Shown here: in pieces, positions 34,564 through 43,877 of the stretch
How positions within the stretch are numbered: position 1 is the first letter of the stretch
Layout: every line of letters starts with the position of its first letter
Assembly: GCA_021731025.1 (NCBI GenBank)
Contig: JAKFYD010000008.1
Coordinates: 1 to 64,000, forward strand
DNA: 64,000 nt
Reading direction: 5' to 3'
Source: Pseudobdellovibrionaceae bacterium
GTDB taxonomy: Bacteria > Bdellovibrionota > Bdellovibrionia > Bdellovibrionales > Bdellovibrionaceae
Notes under the pieces: generated by a model
What the model saw: the letters and a program-made list of their open reading frames with translations, nothing else
What the model was told of the DNA's origin: nothing
Databases searched by the model: none
Position numbers and translations under genes: made by a program

Positions 34564-34572
34564 GGAGTTGCG
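34564..34572. repeat. Target-site duplication, right copy
   Basis: GGAGTTGCG follows the right inverted repeat directly, identical to 33287-33295. Confidence 0.93.
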
Positions 34573-34862
34573 CTGGAGATTAAGCTATGCGCCATAGAGA
34601 GTGTCGTTAAATTTAAGCTTCCGCTATCAAGCTTTTCTTTGATTTCGGGAAGCTCTTTTGCCATTTCCACCACAGCAAGTCTTCGGTAAGCACAGTGCTC
34701 TGAATAGCCAAGAGCTTTTATACAGTACTGATAAAGATTTGCATAACCCATTTCAAGATAAAGCCCTGTATCAAAGTTCTTTTGCAGGTTATTTATTACA
34801 AGACTTGTAAACCGGCTTTCTTCTTTAACAAAGAACACTGTTTCTTCGTGTAGATTCATCAC
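34564..34862 (-). pseudogene. HNH endonuclease, 5' part, cut by an IS
   Basis: The first 100 residues of the split endonuclease gene, entirely helical (L-Y-Q-Y-C-I-K-A-L-G-Y-S-E-H-C-A-Y-R-R-L, then E-L-P-E-I-K-E-K-L). This is the N-terminal domain seen in Bdellovibrio HNH endonucleases. It begins at GTG 34862 or ATG 34859, with AGGAGGTG a few bases upstream. In its present form the frame runs into IS DNA and stops after T-A-V-R. The C-terminal HNH domain is at 32863-33295. Confidence 0.85.
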
Positions 34863-35102
34863 TTCACCTCCTAGTGAAAAAACTTATATCATAGGTTTTT
34901 CAGAGGTAAATGAGTAGCAATTGAAAGGCCAGTCTCAAAACATTTTTAAACGTACACAATAGGTCAACACTCAATGATCATAAACAAAATCATGTTTTTA
35001 AAATTAGAGATAAAACTCACGCAACCAGGCTCAAAATAAAACTTAAAAAATCACGTCAATAAAATTCTTGTAGAAGTTAACTTTTTTCTTTAATCTTTAA
35101 GC

Positions 35103-35444
35103 ATGTCATTTCTAATTAGTCTTCTGCTTATCCTCTCCCCACAACATTCATTTCCTGCAAATCAATCTCCTTCAGAATTCAATGCTCCTTGGATAAGCAC
35201 AGAGACTTCGATTGTCATCGACGCCTACGAGAGAAATTCAATCAATTGGGAAAGTATGGCCACAGACCCTCGGGTTGTAGCAGTTATTCATCGTTGTTCG
35301 ATCGGATTAAAAAGGGATACCGCTTACTCTGAACGCAAGAAAATAGCTCAACAAAACGGATACCTTTGGGGAGCCTACCATCTTGGTAAGGCAGGTGATC
35401 CCTATAAAGCTTACAATAATTTCGATCTAAAACTCGACCAATAA
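35103..35444 (+). pseudogene. Truncated GH25 (lysozyme)-like secreted protein
   Basis: A 113-residue frame with a signal peptide and the first half of a glycoside hydrolase family 25-like domain: I-V-I-D-A-Y-E-R-N-S-I-N-W-E-S-M, then G-Y-L-W-G-A-Y-H-L-G. The whole domain needs about 190 residues, but the frame stops at 35444 after N-N-F-D-L-K-L-D-Q, and no continuation is seen in other frames. The catalytic acidic residues from the later half are missing. It is probably a decayed lysozyme gene near the IS. Confidence 0.55.
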
Positions 35445-35487
35445 AAAACCCATTCACTTGGTTCGTCTCTTGCTGTAAAAATTCACT

Positions 35488-36909
35488 ATGTTGATGCGTT
35501 TGTGGTCGATCTTTTCGGTGGTCTCTTTTGGACTGCTTATTTTGTTTATTATCTTCGTCACTCGAAAGCCGATTTGTATTGATTCTAAGCTTGTCGAAAA
35601 GATCGACAGAGTTCAAGGCGATCGGCTTGAGGAAGCTTACCGTTGTGACATGAATAAAGCCGTGCGTTTCAGTACCTTTTGGTCACGGACAGCTCGCAGT
35701 CTTTCTTCGAGACTTTACAATTTGGAAATCACACTTGATCGTCTGGGAATGATTTCTCCTCGAGCGCCACGAGTTGTGATTCTTGCTGACAGTCGAAATG
35801 TTATTTACACTCGAAATTCCAAAATCTATATCTCCGAAGATCTGCTGTCCGAGGAAGGCTGGCTCGAAAAGGAACTTGTTCAATTTTGGCTGCGGGAAAA
35901 AAACGGGAATTTATTTTCGCAAAATCCTCTGGTTGTTCAGGCTTTGGTTGAAAATATTTTGATCGTTTCAAAAGGATTGCTCAGCACGGGCATCGGTTCT
36001 AAGAGTGTAAATTTAGTCACCAGCTATGTATGGCCGCAAACTTTGAGGGTTTCTTCTTCAGACTGTCGTTACCTTAAGAAATTTTCCGATAACATTTCCT
36101 TTTGTCTGTCACAAGATTTGAAACCTCAAGTGCAGGATATCAGGCCTTACTTTATCAAAAGTTGGATGGAGTCTTTTTACGGTCTCAAGTTGTCTGAACA
36201 GTTTTTATTTTTGAAAGCCATTTCTGAATTGAGTCCCGAGGGAGTACAAAAGACAACCTATGGGACGCGCTTTCTGATAGCGCTTGCGAGTCGGTTGGAA
36301 AAGCACGGTGTGGATCAAGCTGTGGAAAGACCTGAGTTCGATCTGGTTTATGCATTAGATCAGTCCCTTGAAAATGAAAGTGTCCTTAAAAAATCAATCC
36401 AAGAGTTTTCACAAAAGTATGAAAACCTTCGTATTGCCATCATGGACACCGAAAAGGTTTTTTTACTTCCATCAGGAACTTTTTTATCGAAGAAGCTTTT
36501 AAAATCTTGGAACACGCGGCACTTGGTTTATCAAAGTTGTGCAAATATTAATTTTAATCAAGTGAGTTCCTTTGGGGGGGTTACGAAGAAACTTTTACTC
36601 ATTCGTTCCTGTGGTCAGAACGAAAGCCATTCCTTGCAGAACTACTATCAGATGGGAGTTGCTGGTTTCGCGAGCCAAGATTTAACTTCAGCCTTTGTGC
36701 ACTTTCATTTGCCTTCATTGGCCTTGAAAGCTTCAGAGTTAAATTCATCGAAAGATATTTTTGAATTGCTGGGTCAGGATGGCGGCGACGTGATGTTGAA
36801 ACAGAGCTTAGGTTGGAAACAGGTCGAGTGGAGAAAAGAGCTTAAGGCCTTTTCTCCACGGGCTTATGTGGATGCTATTGATCTTTTTCGACTTCCTTCG
36901 AAACTTTAA
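35488..36909 (+). CDS. Unknown membrane-anchored protein
   Basis: A 473-residue protein not recognised. One N-terminal hydrophobic segment (V-S-F-G-L-L-I-L-F-I-I-F-V) acts as an anchor or uncleaved signal, and the rest would face the periplasm. It is mixed alpha/beta with several isolated cysteines, and no catalytic motif is clear. It starts 43 bases after the truncated GH25 frame. Its last 35 bases overlap the end of the convergent secretin-like gene. Confidence 0.68.
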   Translation: MLMRLWSIFSVVSFGLLILFIIFVTRKPICIDSKLVEKIDRVQGDRLEEAYRCDMNKAVRFSTFWSRTARSLSSRLYNLEITLDRLGMISPRAPRVVILADSRNVIYTRNSKIYISEDLLSEEGWLEKELVQFWLREKNGNLFSQNPLVVQALVENILIVSKGLLSTGIGSKSVNLVTSYVWPQTLRVSSSDCRYLKKFSDNISFCLSQDLKPQVQDIRPYFIKSWMESFYGLKLSEQFLFLKAISELSPEGVQKTTYGTRFLIALASRLEKHGVDQAVERPEFDLVYALDQSLENESVLKKSIQEFSQKYENLRIAIMDTEKVFLLPSGTFLSKKLLKSWNTRHLVYQSCANINFNQVSSFGGVTKKLLLIRSCGQNESHSLQNYYQMGVAGFASQDLTSAFVHFHLPSLALKASELNSSKDIFELLGQDGGDVMLKQSLGWKQVEWRKELKAFSPRAYVDAIDLFRLPSKL

Positions 36910-37507
36910 GCTTAGGTTTCATCGGTGCTTCTTTTTTTGAAAGTTCAACTAACTTTGTTATTGATGGGTCAAGTTTCTTATCCACTTCTTTAAGTATGGC
37001 GTTGATACGGTGGATATTCGAAGCCCAATCTGAAATGATAATCTGGTTTGTTGCCGAGCTGACACTCATTTCTCCATCTTTTGAAGGAAAAATTCTTAAT
37101 TCGCGATTTATATTCACTACAGGAACATTCTTTGCGGTGTAAATCCAAGTGACCATGCGTTCAGGTTTTAATAAAGGGAGTGCTGTACTGACTTCAATTA
37201 AATCTCTTTGGATATTGCGGGCTGATTTGATAACCATCGTGTCACCTTGTTTACTTATGGCAAAACCATTCAGTGCTAAAGCCGAAGACAAGTGATCAAA
37301 GGCTTCTTCTAAAGAAACCGAGTCTTGAACAATAATAGTTGCCTTGCCACGCACGCTTGGGTCGACAACAAATTTTTGTCCCGAAGCTTTCGAATAAGCT
37401 TCGATAACTTTTGGAAGCTCTTCATTGTTAAAATTCATCTTCATTTTTGTTTGGGCCTTTGCTGCAAAAATGGATAAAGTCGTCAGCAATATCACTAACA
37501 ATTTCAT
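36875..37507 (-). CDS. Free-standing secretin N-domain (GspD/PilQ-like) protein
   Basis: A 210-residue exported protein with a signal peptide ending K-A-Q. An STN/N0-like domain follows (M-N-F-N-N-E-E-L-P-K-V-I-E-A-Y-S-K, V-D-P-S-V-R-G-K-A-T-I-I), then an N1 KH-like domain (V-P-V-V-N-I-N-R-E-L-R, T-N-Q-I-I-I-S-D-W). These are periplasmic domains of type II secretion or pilus secretins. The outer-membrane beta-barrel domain (about 250 residues) is missing. The C-terminus is Lys/Glu-rich. It might bind a secretin or cargo without forming a channel. It converges on the unknown 473-residue gene with a 35-base overlap. Confidence 0.78.
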   Translation of the reverse strand: MKLLVILLTTLSIFAAKAQTKMKMNFNNEELPKVIEAYSKASGQKFVVDPSVRGKATIIVQDSVSLEEAFDHLSSALALNGFAISKQGDTMVIKSARNIQRDLIEVSTALPLLKPERMVTWIYTAKNVPVVNINRELRIFPSKDGEMSVSSATNQIIISDWASNIHRINAILKEVDKKLDPSITKLVELSKKEAPMKPKLKVSKEVEKDQ

Positions 37508-37711
37508 AAACGCTCCTTGGTTGGTCTTACGAGTTAAGCATAGGCCATCAGTTTTCTCTAAAAGAATTTCAGTTTCGGGCCCATTGGGCAGTTCAAATTT
37601 GAGACCTCGCCCAGTGCCAAAATGGATTGGATTCTGTTTGGATTTGATTATAAAACATGTAATAACTAATTTATTTTAAAATAAAGCTCGTACGCCACAA
37701 ATGGAACCCGC

Positions 37712-38521
37712 ATGAAATTAGATATATTTACGTATTCCGATTACAAAAAATATCTTCGTGAGAAAATTAATAAAGACGCTCTTACCGTCAAAGGGCTGCG
37801 GGGACAGCTGGCTAAATACTTGCGATGTCAGCCTTCTTATCTTTCTCAAGTTCTTAATGGGAAACCTAATTTCACTTTAGAGCAAGCGGTTTTACTCAAT
37901 CAATTTTTTCATCATGATAAACTGGAATCAAAGTACTTTATTTTACTGCTCGAGCATCACCGCGCAGGAACCAAAGACCTTCGCGAGTTCTTTAGTGAAG
38001 AAATTAGCGAAGTTCAGAAGAGTCGAAATAGTTTAAAGAAGAGGCTTAAAGACACAGAAGAAGTCAGTCTTGAAAATCAACACAAGTATTACAGCGCCTG
38101 GTTTTATTCCGCGATTCACGTGATTTTGTCGATCAAGGAATTTCAGGATCCACAAAAAATTGCGCAGCATTTTAATTTACCGCTTGAACTCGTGATTGAA
38201 GTTATTAATTTCCTCGAGAGCTCGGGTCTTATTATCAATAGAAATGGATCCTTCGAGTTAACTAAAAAAAGATTACATCTGGAACAAGAATCTGTCTTCA
38301 TTCAGCGTCACCATATCAACTGGCGCAGTCAGGCCTTGCAATCGGCTGAAAAAAACTTGAGAGAGGATCTGCATTTTTCCAGCGTGATCGCTATTGCTAA
38401 AAAGGATTTCCCGGCAATTAAGGAAATCTTTGTTCAGGCGATCGAAGAAGCGAGGAAAGTGATTCGTCCTTCGAAAGAAGAGAGAGTTTATGCGATCACC
38501 ATGGATTTTTTTGGCTTATAG
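37712..38521 (+). CDS. TIGR02147-family (DUF4423) putative regulator, second copy
   Basis: A 269-residue paralogue-type match to the protein at 21527-22357. It has I-F-T-Y-S-D-Y-K-K-Y-L-R-E-K-I-N at the start, an N-terminal helix-turn-helix-like region (L-R-C-Q-P-S-Y-L-S-Q-V-L-N-G-K-P-N), a charged middle helix, a winged-helix-like segment (V-I-E-V-I-N-F-L-E-S-S-G-L-I) and an ending A-I-T-M-D-F-F-G-L. It probably binds DNA or a signal. Upstream spans about 200 bases to the divergent secretin-like gene. The secreted-protein gene cluster starts about 100 bases downstream. Confidence 0.83.
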   Translation: MKLDIFTYSDYKKYLREKINKDALTVKGLRGQLAKYLRCQPSYLSQVLNGKPNFTLEQAVLLNQFFHHDKLESKYFILLLEHHRAGTKDLREFFSEEISEVQKSRNSLKKRLKDTEEVSLENQHKYYSAWFYSAIHVILSIKEFQDPQKIAQHFNLPLELVIEVINFLESSGLIINRNGSFELTKKRLHLEQESVFIQRHHINWRSQALQSAEKNLREDLHFSSVIAIAKKDFPAIKEIFVQAIEEARKVIRPSKEERVYAITMDFFGL

Positions 38522-38624
38522 GCACGGGCGTTGCTTTAAATTAAGTTAAAACTAGCTGGCGTCGTATTGAGAGATAGCGGCGTTTTAAATGGTTTAGACA
38601 AGATAAAAAGGATTGGTTTTAGTC

Positions 38625-39494
38625 ATGCGTTTAACAATTCAACAGCTCATCTTATACATTCTTTTTGGCCTTTTAGCTTATCAGGCTGCAAACGCCCGTG
38701 GCACCGAAAGCGGTGGCGGTGGTACGACCGTGGTGAAGGATGGTCAGCGAGTGCTTTTGGATTACCTAGTGCTGGATCCGGAGTTTAGGGATATAAACCA
38801 GTTCGGTCATTATAAGCAGCTTATTTTTCCTGAAGAATTTCTTCGTAAAGTTGAAGATCAAACTTTTAGCTCGAAACTAATAGATTTCGACAACGGGATT
38901 ACTCTATCTAAACTTACTGAGTCGTCTGATTTTTTCATATCTGACCCGTTTCAACTAGCTTTACAGATTTTTAAAGAATGGAACGACGATAATCTGCTCA
39001 ACGTTTCGACGGATAACGCTTACGTCGGCTTGTTTCATCCTGTAACTTGGCTGATCACTAATAAAAACATTCAGGGTCCTATCGCTTCTGTGGAAAGTTT
39101 AAAAGATTTAAATTTAACAGATCCTAAGCTGAGTGCTTACTACTTGGATTCGAAGAATACTTCAGAGAATAAGCGCATTTATCTCATTTCGCTCTCAGCA
39201 AAAACTTGGAATGAATTAGGACTATTGAGTCAATCGGGCCTGTTGGTTCACGAAGGTTTAAGACACTTCCAAATTCGAAATGGTCAACCCAGTGAATTCT
39301 ATTTTGATGATTCTGTACTTCAAAAAGCAACCGCTATCACAATGCTTTGTAAACCTCGGCCTACACTGAGCATGTACCTTAGTTTCATTTTAAATAATAA
39401 AGAGAAGCAGGCTGAAGCCTTGCCACAGTATGGTTCTTTTTCCGACGTTATAAAGAAATACTGTTCAAAAAGAAATTTTAAAGGCTCATTGTGA
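38625..39494 (+). CDS. Secreted SGGG-type protein with an HExxRH motif
   Basis: A 289-residue exported protein. A signal peptide ends A-N-A-R. The mature N-terminus is G-T-E-S-G-G-G-G-T-T-V-V, like the S-G-G-G of the protease at 20140-21390. A motif L-L-V-H-E-G-L-R-H-F near residue 225 resembles a metal-binding HExxxH site, not the exact HExxH form. ATG 38625 is preferred over TTG 38613 because it opens directly into the signal peptide. The stop overlaps the next gene's GTG by four bases. Protease activity is a guess. Confidence 0.68.
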   Translation: MRLTIQQLILYILFGLLAYQAANARGTESGGGGTTVVKDGQRVLLDYLVLDPEFRDINQFGHYKQLIFPEEFLRKVEDQTFSSKLIDFDNGITLSKLTESSDFFISDPFQLALQIFKEWNDDNLLNVSTDNAYVGLFHPVTWLITNKNIQGPIASVESLKDLNLTDPKLSAYYLDSKNTSENKRIYLISLSAKTWNELGLLSQSGLLVHEGLRHFQIRNGQPSEFYFDDSVLQKATAITMLCKPRPTLSMYLSFILNNKEKQAEALPQYGSFSDVIKKYCSKRNFKGSL

Positions 39495-39961
39495 GAATAA
39501 AGATTTTACTGGCGCTAGCCTTTTTAAATTTCACTTTCGTAGTTTCTGCGCATTCCAAAGAGTTAGCTTCGCAGGCTCTTACTCGTGGTGAAGACATGGT
39601 CCCACTAGCTTCGCGGGCAAGTTTTGAAGAGCTGAGAGGTGCAGGGGATTGCAAAGTGCAGGTCTTGTCTCAAGTGGTAACTCGACAGCCTGATCCAGAA
39701 AAAATCCCATTAATTGGCTATGGTAAAACTTTTGAGGAAGCACAAGCGCGGGCTGCTTTAGTGTGCGTAAAGTGGAAATGTGAAACTTTACCGCAGGAAA
39801 TATCGACAACTATTGATAGTTGGAAGAACATGCCTGCTGAAAAGCTCATGGATCATTTTAATGCTACAGGACACTTAGAAAAGTTCCCTGCTGAGCTCAG
39901 AGCGAACCTGATAGATGGAATGACGGTAAAGAAAGTCGAAGTGACTTTCTACTGTCATTAA
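39491..39961 (+). CDS. Small secreted Cys-containing protein
   Basis: A 156-residue exported protein beginning with GTG (GTGA overlap with the preceding stop). A signal peptide ends V-S-A. Four cysteines are seen: one alone near D-C-K-V-Q-V, two in L-V-C-V-K-W-K-C, and one near the end. F-E-E-A-Q-A-R-A-A-L-V-C is a common pattern in exported proteins with an internal helix. It ends V-T-F-Y-C-H, resembling the C-terminus of the following gene. I do not recognise a family. Confidence 0.7.
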   Translation: MRIKILLALAFLNFTFVVSAHSKELASQALTRGEDMVPLASRASFEELRGAGDCKVQVLSQVVTRQPDPEKIPLIGYGKTFEEAQARAALVCVKWKCETLPQEISTTIDSWKNMPAEKLMDHFNATGHLEKFPAELRANLIDGMTVKKVEVTFYCH

Positions 39962-39984
39962 TAAAATTAACGAAAGGAAAATTT

Positions 39985-40269
39985 ATGAAGATCAAATTTT
40001 TAATTCTAATCACTGCCACATTGGCAGCACTTTTCTCTCATGCAGAAAAGCGAGAGAGATATTCAGTCACAGGTACTGCTGAAGATACCGGATTTGCCTA
40101 TGAATCTACAATCTGCAGTTGGGCAACAACCAATGCTCAATCCAAAGCTTCGCAGGTTTGTTTTGAAGAAGGTTTTAACAATGGATGGACTCATGCGAGC
40201 TACGGTGAATGCAGTAACCGTTTGTTCAGTTCCGATAAGAAAATTAAAATGACCTTTTATTGCTATTAA
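39985..40269 (+). CDS. Small secreted Cys-containing protein, related to its upstream neighbour
   Basis: A 94-residue exported protein with signal peptide ending S-H-A. Cysteines stand at I-C-S-W, V-C-F-E, E-C-S-N and the C-terminal T-F-Y-C-Y, probably forming two disulfides. The ending M-T-F-Y-C-Y and the helix N-A-Q-S-K-A-S-Q-V-C echo the 156-residue protein, so both may descend from one fold. GAAAGGAAAATTT precedes the ATG. A similar ribosome-site sequence recurs after its stop codon (see findings). Confidence 0.7.
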   Translation: MKIKFLILITATLAALFSHAEKRERYSVTGTAEDTGFAYESTICSWATTNAQSKASQVCFEEGFNNGWTHASYGECSNRLFSSDKKIKMTFYCY

Positions 40270-40302
40270 ATATTAAGAAAAGGAAAATTTATAAAAAACT
40301 TA

Positions 40303-41296
40303 TTAAGGCGCGCTGATATGAATGTGATCGATGAAGTGGTGGGCATCAGCTTTAAAGCCGGTGCCGTTGCCAAAACCATCCCAAGTTTCTGACCAAATCA
40401 ATTCATTGAAGGAAGGCCCATAGTTGAAATTGGTGTAATTGCCAGTCAGTACTCCATCGACCCACCATCTTAAAATTCCATCTCGGGAGGTCGTCGTTGT
40501 ACTTCCTTTCATGTAAAACTCGAGTTGGTGCCACTGCCCGGTGCTCACAATTCCCGATCCTACATTTGGATAACAGGTAAGACCAAGATCTGCAGCGCAA
40601 GTGTGATCGTTATTAAGAGTCCCACTGTTATGGCTAAAACCGATTTTGAAAAATCCTGGCATACCGTAATTTAATTGACCGAAAAAGCCATTCGATGAAG
40701 GTCCTCTCATAAAAAACATTTTATTCATTTCAACTTTATTTCCACTGAATTCAAGATTCGTGCGCCAAAACATTCCTACATAAATTTGTTTTACAGGTTG
40801 GCTGGGATAGTAGCCCAACTGGGTTCCTCCGGTTTTATTAGGATAAAATAAACTGGATCTCATCACATTGGATTTAGAAAGGGGCGCGGTTGGATCCTGA
40901 ACAACATTCAAGGTGCTTCCTTTAGATTTGTAGGTGTCATCAAGCTTTCCACCACAAGTGGCATCATCAAATCCGCAATCAAAAAGCACCGCGAATCCAG
41001 AAGGTTCATTGGTCCAAGGTTTAGCTGGATTAATAGTTATAGGGAGAGTCTGTCCACCAGGAGTGGGCAAAGGCATCGGATTTGGCATAGGGCTAACTGG
41101 AGGATTTTGTCCCATGGGTGTGGGAGCCGGAGAGGGTTGAACCGGAGGACTGATTTTCTGAATCCGAAGCTGATTGAATGAAATTAGAATTGGACTGATC
41201 TTCCATAACTTGGAATTTTCCACAAGCATTATAGGAAGTTGAAATGAATAAACCGGACAGTAAAATCAGTATTAAAAAACCATATCTTTTATTCAA
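40303..41296 (-). pseudogene. Frameshifted lipoprotein with ConA-like jellyroll domain
   Basis: Two overlapping frames. The 5' one (from 41296) codes a type II signal with lipobox cysteine in S-Y-N-A-C-G-K-F. The 3' one (to 40303) codes a Pro-rich linker and a 230-residue domain with W-R-T-N-L-E-F-S, W-H-Q-L-E-F-Y-M-K-G and W-W-V-D-G-V-L-T-G-N, like ConA-type lectin or polysaccharide-lyase jellyrolls. A single-base indel, perhaps at the A-run near 41154-41157, would join them into one lipoprotein of about 330 residues. It may be a real mutation or an assembly error. Confidence 0.72.
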
Positions 41297-41378
41297 ATTA
41301 ACCCCTTAACCACAGGAATGGTCATTTCTAATGATAGCAATGATATATAGAGGCATCTATTCAAATAGTTAAAGTGTC

Positions 41379-41792
41379 TTAATTTGAGACTTGAGAATCT
41401 CCATCAATGGGAAGTCGAGCTACATTGTTATAATGATCTTCCGCCCGCATTTCGCGAATTCGATTTTTACCGTCAACAAAAACCACCTGAGGCTTGTGTT
41501 TGCGAGCCTCGGCGACTTCGCAACTGAGATAAGAGACAATAATCACGATGTCGCCCGGTTGAACCAAGCGAGCGGCAGCACCGTTCAGGCAAACTTCTCC
41601 GGAGCGTCCTTCGATCACGTAAGTGGAAAAGCGTTCTCCGTTATTGCAATTCAAGATGTCGACTTTTTCATTCAAGAACAAACCAGCGGCTTCGATCAAT
41701 TTTGGATCAATAGATACTGAGCCTTCGTAACTGAGATCAGCTTGGGTGACAGTGGCGCGGTGAATTTTGGATTTCATCATTGTAATTGTCAT
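41379..41792 (-). CDS. panD: Aspartate 1-decarboxylase PanD
   Basis: A 137-residue pyruvoyl enzyme that makes beta-alanine from aspartate for pantothenate. The self-cleavage site is L-S-Y-E-G-S (between Gly and Ser). K-S-K-I-H-R-A and the later [16 protein letters not shown] are typical. AGGGAGGTC four bases before ATG 41792 sets this start; M-T-I-T lies ahead of the usual M-M-K-S-K. It is the last gene of the pan/coa operon, ten bases after coaX. Confidence 0.92.
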   Translation of the reverse strand: MTITMMKSKIHRATVTQADLSYEGSVSIDPKLIEAAGLFLNEKVDILNCNNGERFSTYVIEGRSGEVCLNGAAARLVQPGDIVIIVSYLSCEVAEARKHKPQVVFVDGKNRIREMRAEDHYNNVARLPIDGDSQVSN

Positions 41793-41802
41793 AAAGACCT
41801 CC

Positions 41803-42573
41803 CTACTGATTCATCTGCAGTGAAATGAGTAAACCTTTTAAAACTAAGTCTGGAATAATCGCATTAAAGATCTTTTCTTTTTCAAACAGATGAGAAAATC
41901 CCCCTGTACCGATGATGACAGCTTTTTCGTCAGAGAAACATTCACGTTGAAGGCGTTCCGAAATTTCGCGAATGGTTCCCAGATGGCCATAGTAAAGACC
42001 GGATTGAATGCTTTCGACAGTCGAGCGGCCAAGAATTTCTTCTTTGGCGAGAATTTCTACTGCAGGAAGTTTAGCCGTTTTACTTTCCAAAGATTCCATG
42101 GAAATCCGCAAGCCTGCGACGATGACTCCGCCGAGATATTCTTTCTTCTTAGTGATCGCACAAAAAGTGGTGGCTGTTCCCAAATCAACAATCACTAAAT
42201 TTTTATCAGGATAAAGATGAGTGGCCGCAATCGCGTTAGCAATACGATCCGCGCCAACTTCGATAGGATTGCGGTATTTGATTTGTAAACCTGTTTTCAC
42301 TCCAGCTTGTAAAAAGAAGGGATCGATATTGAAATACTTTTGGCAGGCTCCACGCAAGGAATAGACAACATCAGGAACAACCGAACAAATAACAATTTTC
42401 CGAATAAAAGCAGGATCGATGGAATTTTCTCGAAGGACAGTGCGTAGGAAGACGCCAATTTCATCAGAGGATGAGCCTTGCTTCGAGTTACGACGGAACC
42501 CCAGCTTCATTTGGTCTCGATCAAAGAGTCCACCGTAAATTTGACTGTTACCGACGTCTAAACAGAGAATCAT
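41803..42573 (-). CDS. coaX: Type III pantothenate kinase CoaX
   Basis: A 256-residue kinase of the ASKHA fold that phosphorylates pantothenate without feedback by Co[14 protein letters not shown] at the start, [12 protein letters not shown] (seen as E-V-G-A-D-R-I-A-N) and V-D-L-G-T-A-T-T-F are the three phosphate/adenine motifs. The ATG overlaps the stop of coaBC by four bases. It takes the product of PanC/PanD to 4'-phosphopantothenate. Confidence 0.9.
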   Translation of the reverse strand: MILCLDVGNSQIYGGLFDRDQMKLGFRRNSKQGSSSDEIGVFLRTVLRENSIDPAFIRKIVICSVVPDVVYSLRGACQKYFNIDPFFLQAGVKTGLQIKYRNPIEVGADRIANAIAATHLYPDKNLVIVDLGTATTFCAITKKKEYLGGVIVAGLRISMESLESKTAKLPAVEILAKEEILGRSTVESIQSGLYYGHLGTIREISERLQRECFSDEKAVIIGTGGFSHLFEKEKIFNAIIPDLVLKGLLISLQMNQ

Positions 42574-43877
42574 ATGTCCGCCTCACTTAAAATCGCTTTT
42601 GAAATTTCAAAATTCAGTTGGTCAATATCATTACATTCCTTAAAGTCAATTTTTTCGCTTAAGCCTACAGTGCAAAAGTTGAACTTGTGTTCATTTTTCA
42701 GTTTATCAATCTGCGCGGTGTCGTTATGAACAACAAAATCGCAATTCGACAAAGAAAATAAACGATCCACCTTTTCGTAGATTTCTTCTTCGGAAGCGTG
42801 GGAGGTGAGCTTAAAGCCAACCAAAGAAATATTTTTATTCTTAGAAATTTCTTTCACTTGATCGATAAGCTTAGGGTTCTTTTTAAGTCGAAGCAGGATT
42901 TCCTCGGGCCCAGATATTTTTTCACTCACAAGCTCGGATCCTTCGGTCGTTTCAATCTTTTCAACAGAATAATCGCTGACTGCGGCTCCGTGAATGAGGG
43001 CGTCGTAATGATGATCCTTAACTTCGCTGTAGAGAAGATTTTTTAAACTTTGATAATCGGTAAAAGTTTTAATTTGCAGTGAAGGAAAGTGAGGCAGCTC
43101 TTGCTGAAGCTCTTTTAGCGAAGGGCTGTGAGCAGCGATCAGCAAATGAACTTCAGCTCCTAAGAGAGATAAATTTTTAGAAATTTCGATGCCGGTTTGG
43201 CCTGAACTTAAATTCGTGATGACACGCACTTGATCAATTTTCTCTTGGGTTCCTCCGGCGGTGACAAGAATCTTTGATTTTTTTCCAGGTGAAAGAGGAA
43301 TCGTTTCGCTTGCACTTTCGGGTTGGTGTTCTGAAACTTTTTGAAGAACTTTATTTAAAATCAAATCTGGATCTAACAATTTTCCGGCGCCCTCTTCCCC
43401 GCAGGCCAAAATTCCCTCGGCGGTTTCGAGCACACTCACATTCGGAAAAACCTTAAGTTTCTTCAATGAAGCTTGAGTCACAGGATGCAAATACATTTGA
43501 CTGTTCATCGCCGGAGCAATCACTAAGGGCTTTTTAAAGTCATGGGCCAAGAACAAAGTAGAAGCTAAATCTTCACCAAGGCCAGAAGCTATTTTGTTAA
43601 TGTAATTTGCCGTTGCTGGCGCAACCAGGATCAGATCAGCTTCGCGAACCAAATGAATATGATCCATCATCTGCCCTCGGGCATAGATATCGCTCAGCAC
43701 AGGTTTTCCTGATAAGCCTTCCAGGGTGGCTTCGCCCACAAATTTAAGGGCCGATTCGGTGGCCACCACTTGCACAGAAATATTTTTTTGCACCAAGCGG
43801 GAAATGACCTGAGCCGCTTTGTAACAAGCGATGGATCCGGTCATGATGAACAAAACTTGAGTTTGTTTAGTTTTCAT
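42570..43877 (-). CDS. coaBC: Bifunctional phosphopantothenoylcysteine decarboxylase / phosphopantothenate-cysteine ligase
   Basis: A 435-residue fusion of CoaC and CoaB. The N-terminal flavoprotein has T-G-S-I-A-C-Y-K-A and the A-P-A-M-N motif of the decarboxylase active site. The C-terminal ligase has [11 protein letters not shown] and L-S-S-G-Q-T-G, plus a late [11 protein letters not shown]. It makes 4'-phosphopantetheine with CTP and cysteine. The start is ATG 43877, which overlaps panC by 11 bases; the longer frame would extend 11 residues more. Confidence 0.9.
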   Translation of the reverse strand: MKTKQTQVLFIMTGSIACYKAAQVISRLVQKNISVQVVATESALKFVGEATLEGLSGKPVLSDIYARGQMMDHIHLVREADLILVAPATANYINKIASGLGEDLASTLFLAHDFKKPLVIAPAMNSQMYLHPVTQASLKKLKVFPNVSVLETAEGILACGEEGAGKLLDPDLILNKVLQKVSEHQPESASETIPLSPGKKSKILVTAGGTQEKIDQVRVITNLSSGQTGIEISKNLSLLGAEVHLLIAAHSPSLKELQQELPHFPSLQIKTFTDYQSLKNLLYSEVKDHHYDALIHGAAVSDYSVEKIETTEGSELVSEKISGPEEILLRLKKNPKLIDQVKEISKNKNISLVGFKLTSHASEEEIYEKVDRLFSLSNCDFVVHNDTAQIDKLKNEHKFNFCTVGLSEKIDFKECNDIDQLNFEISKAILSEADI

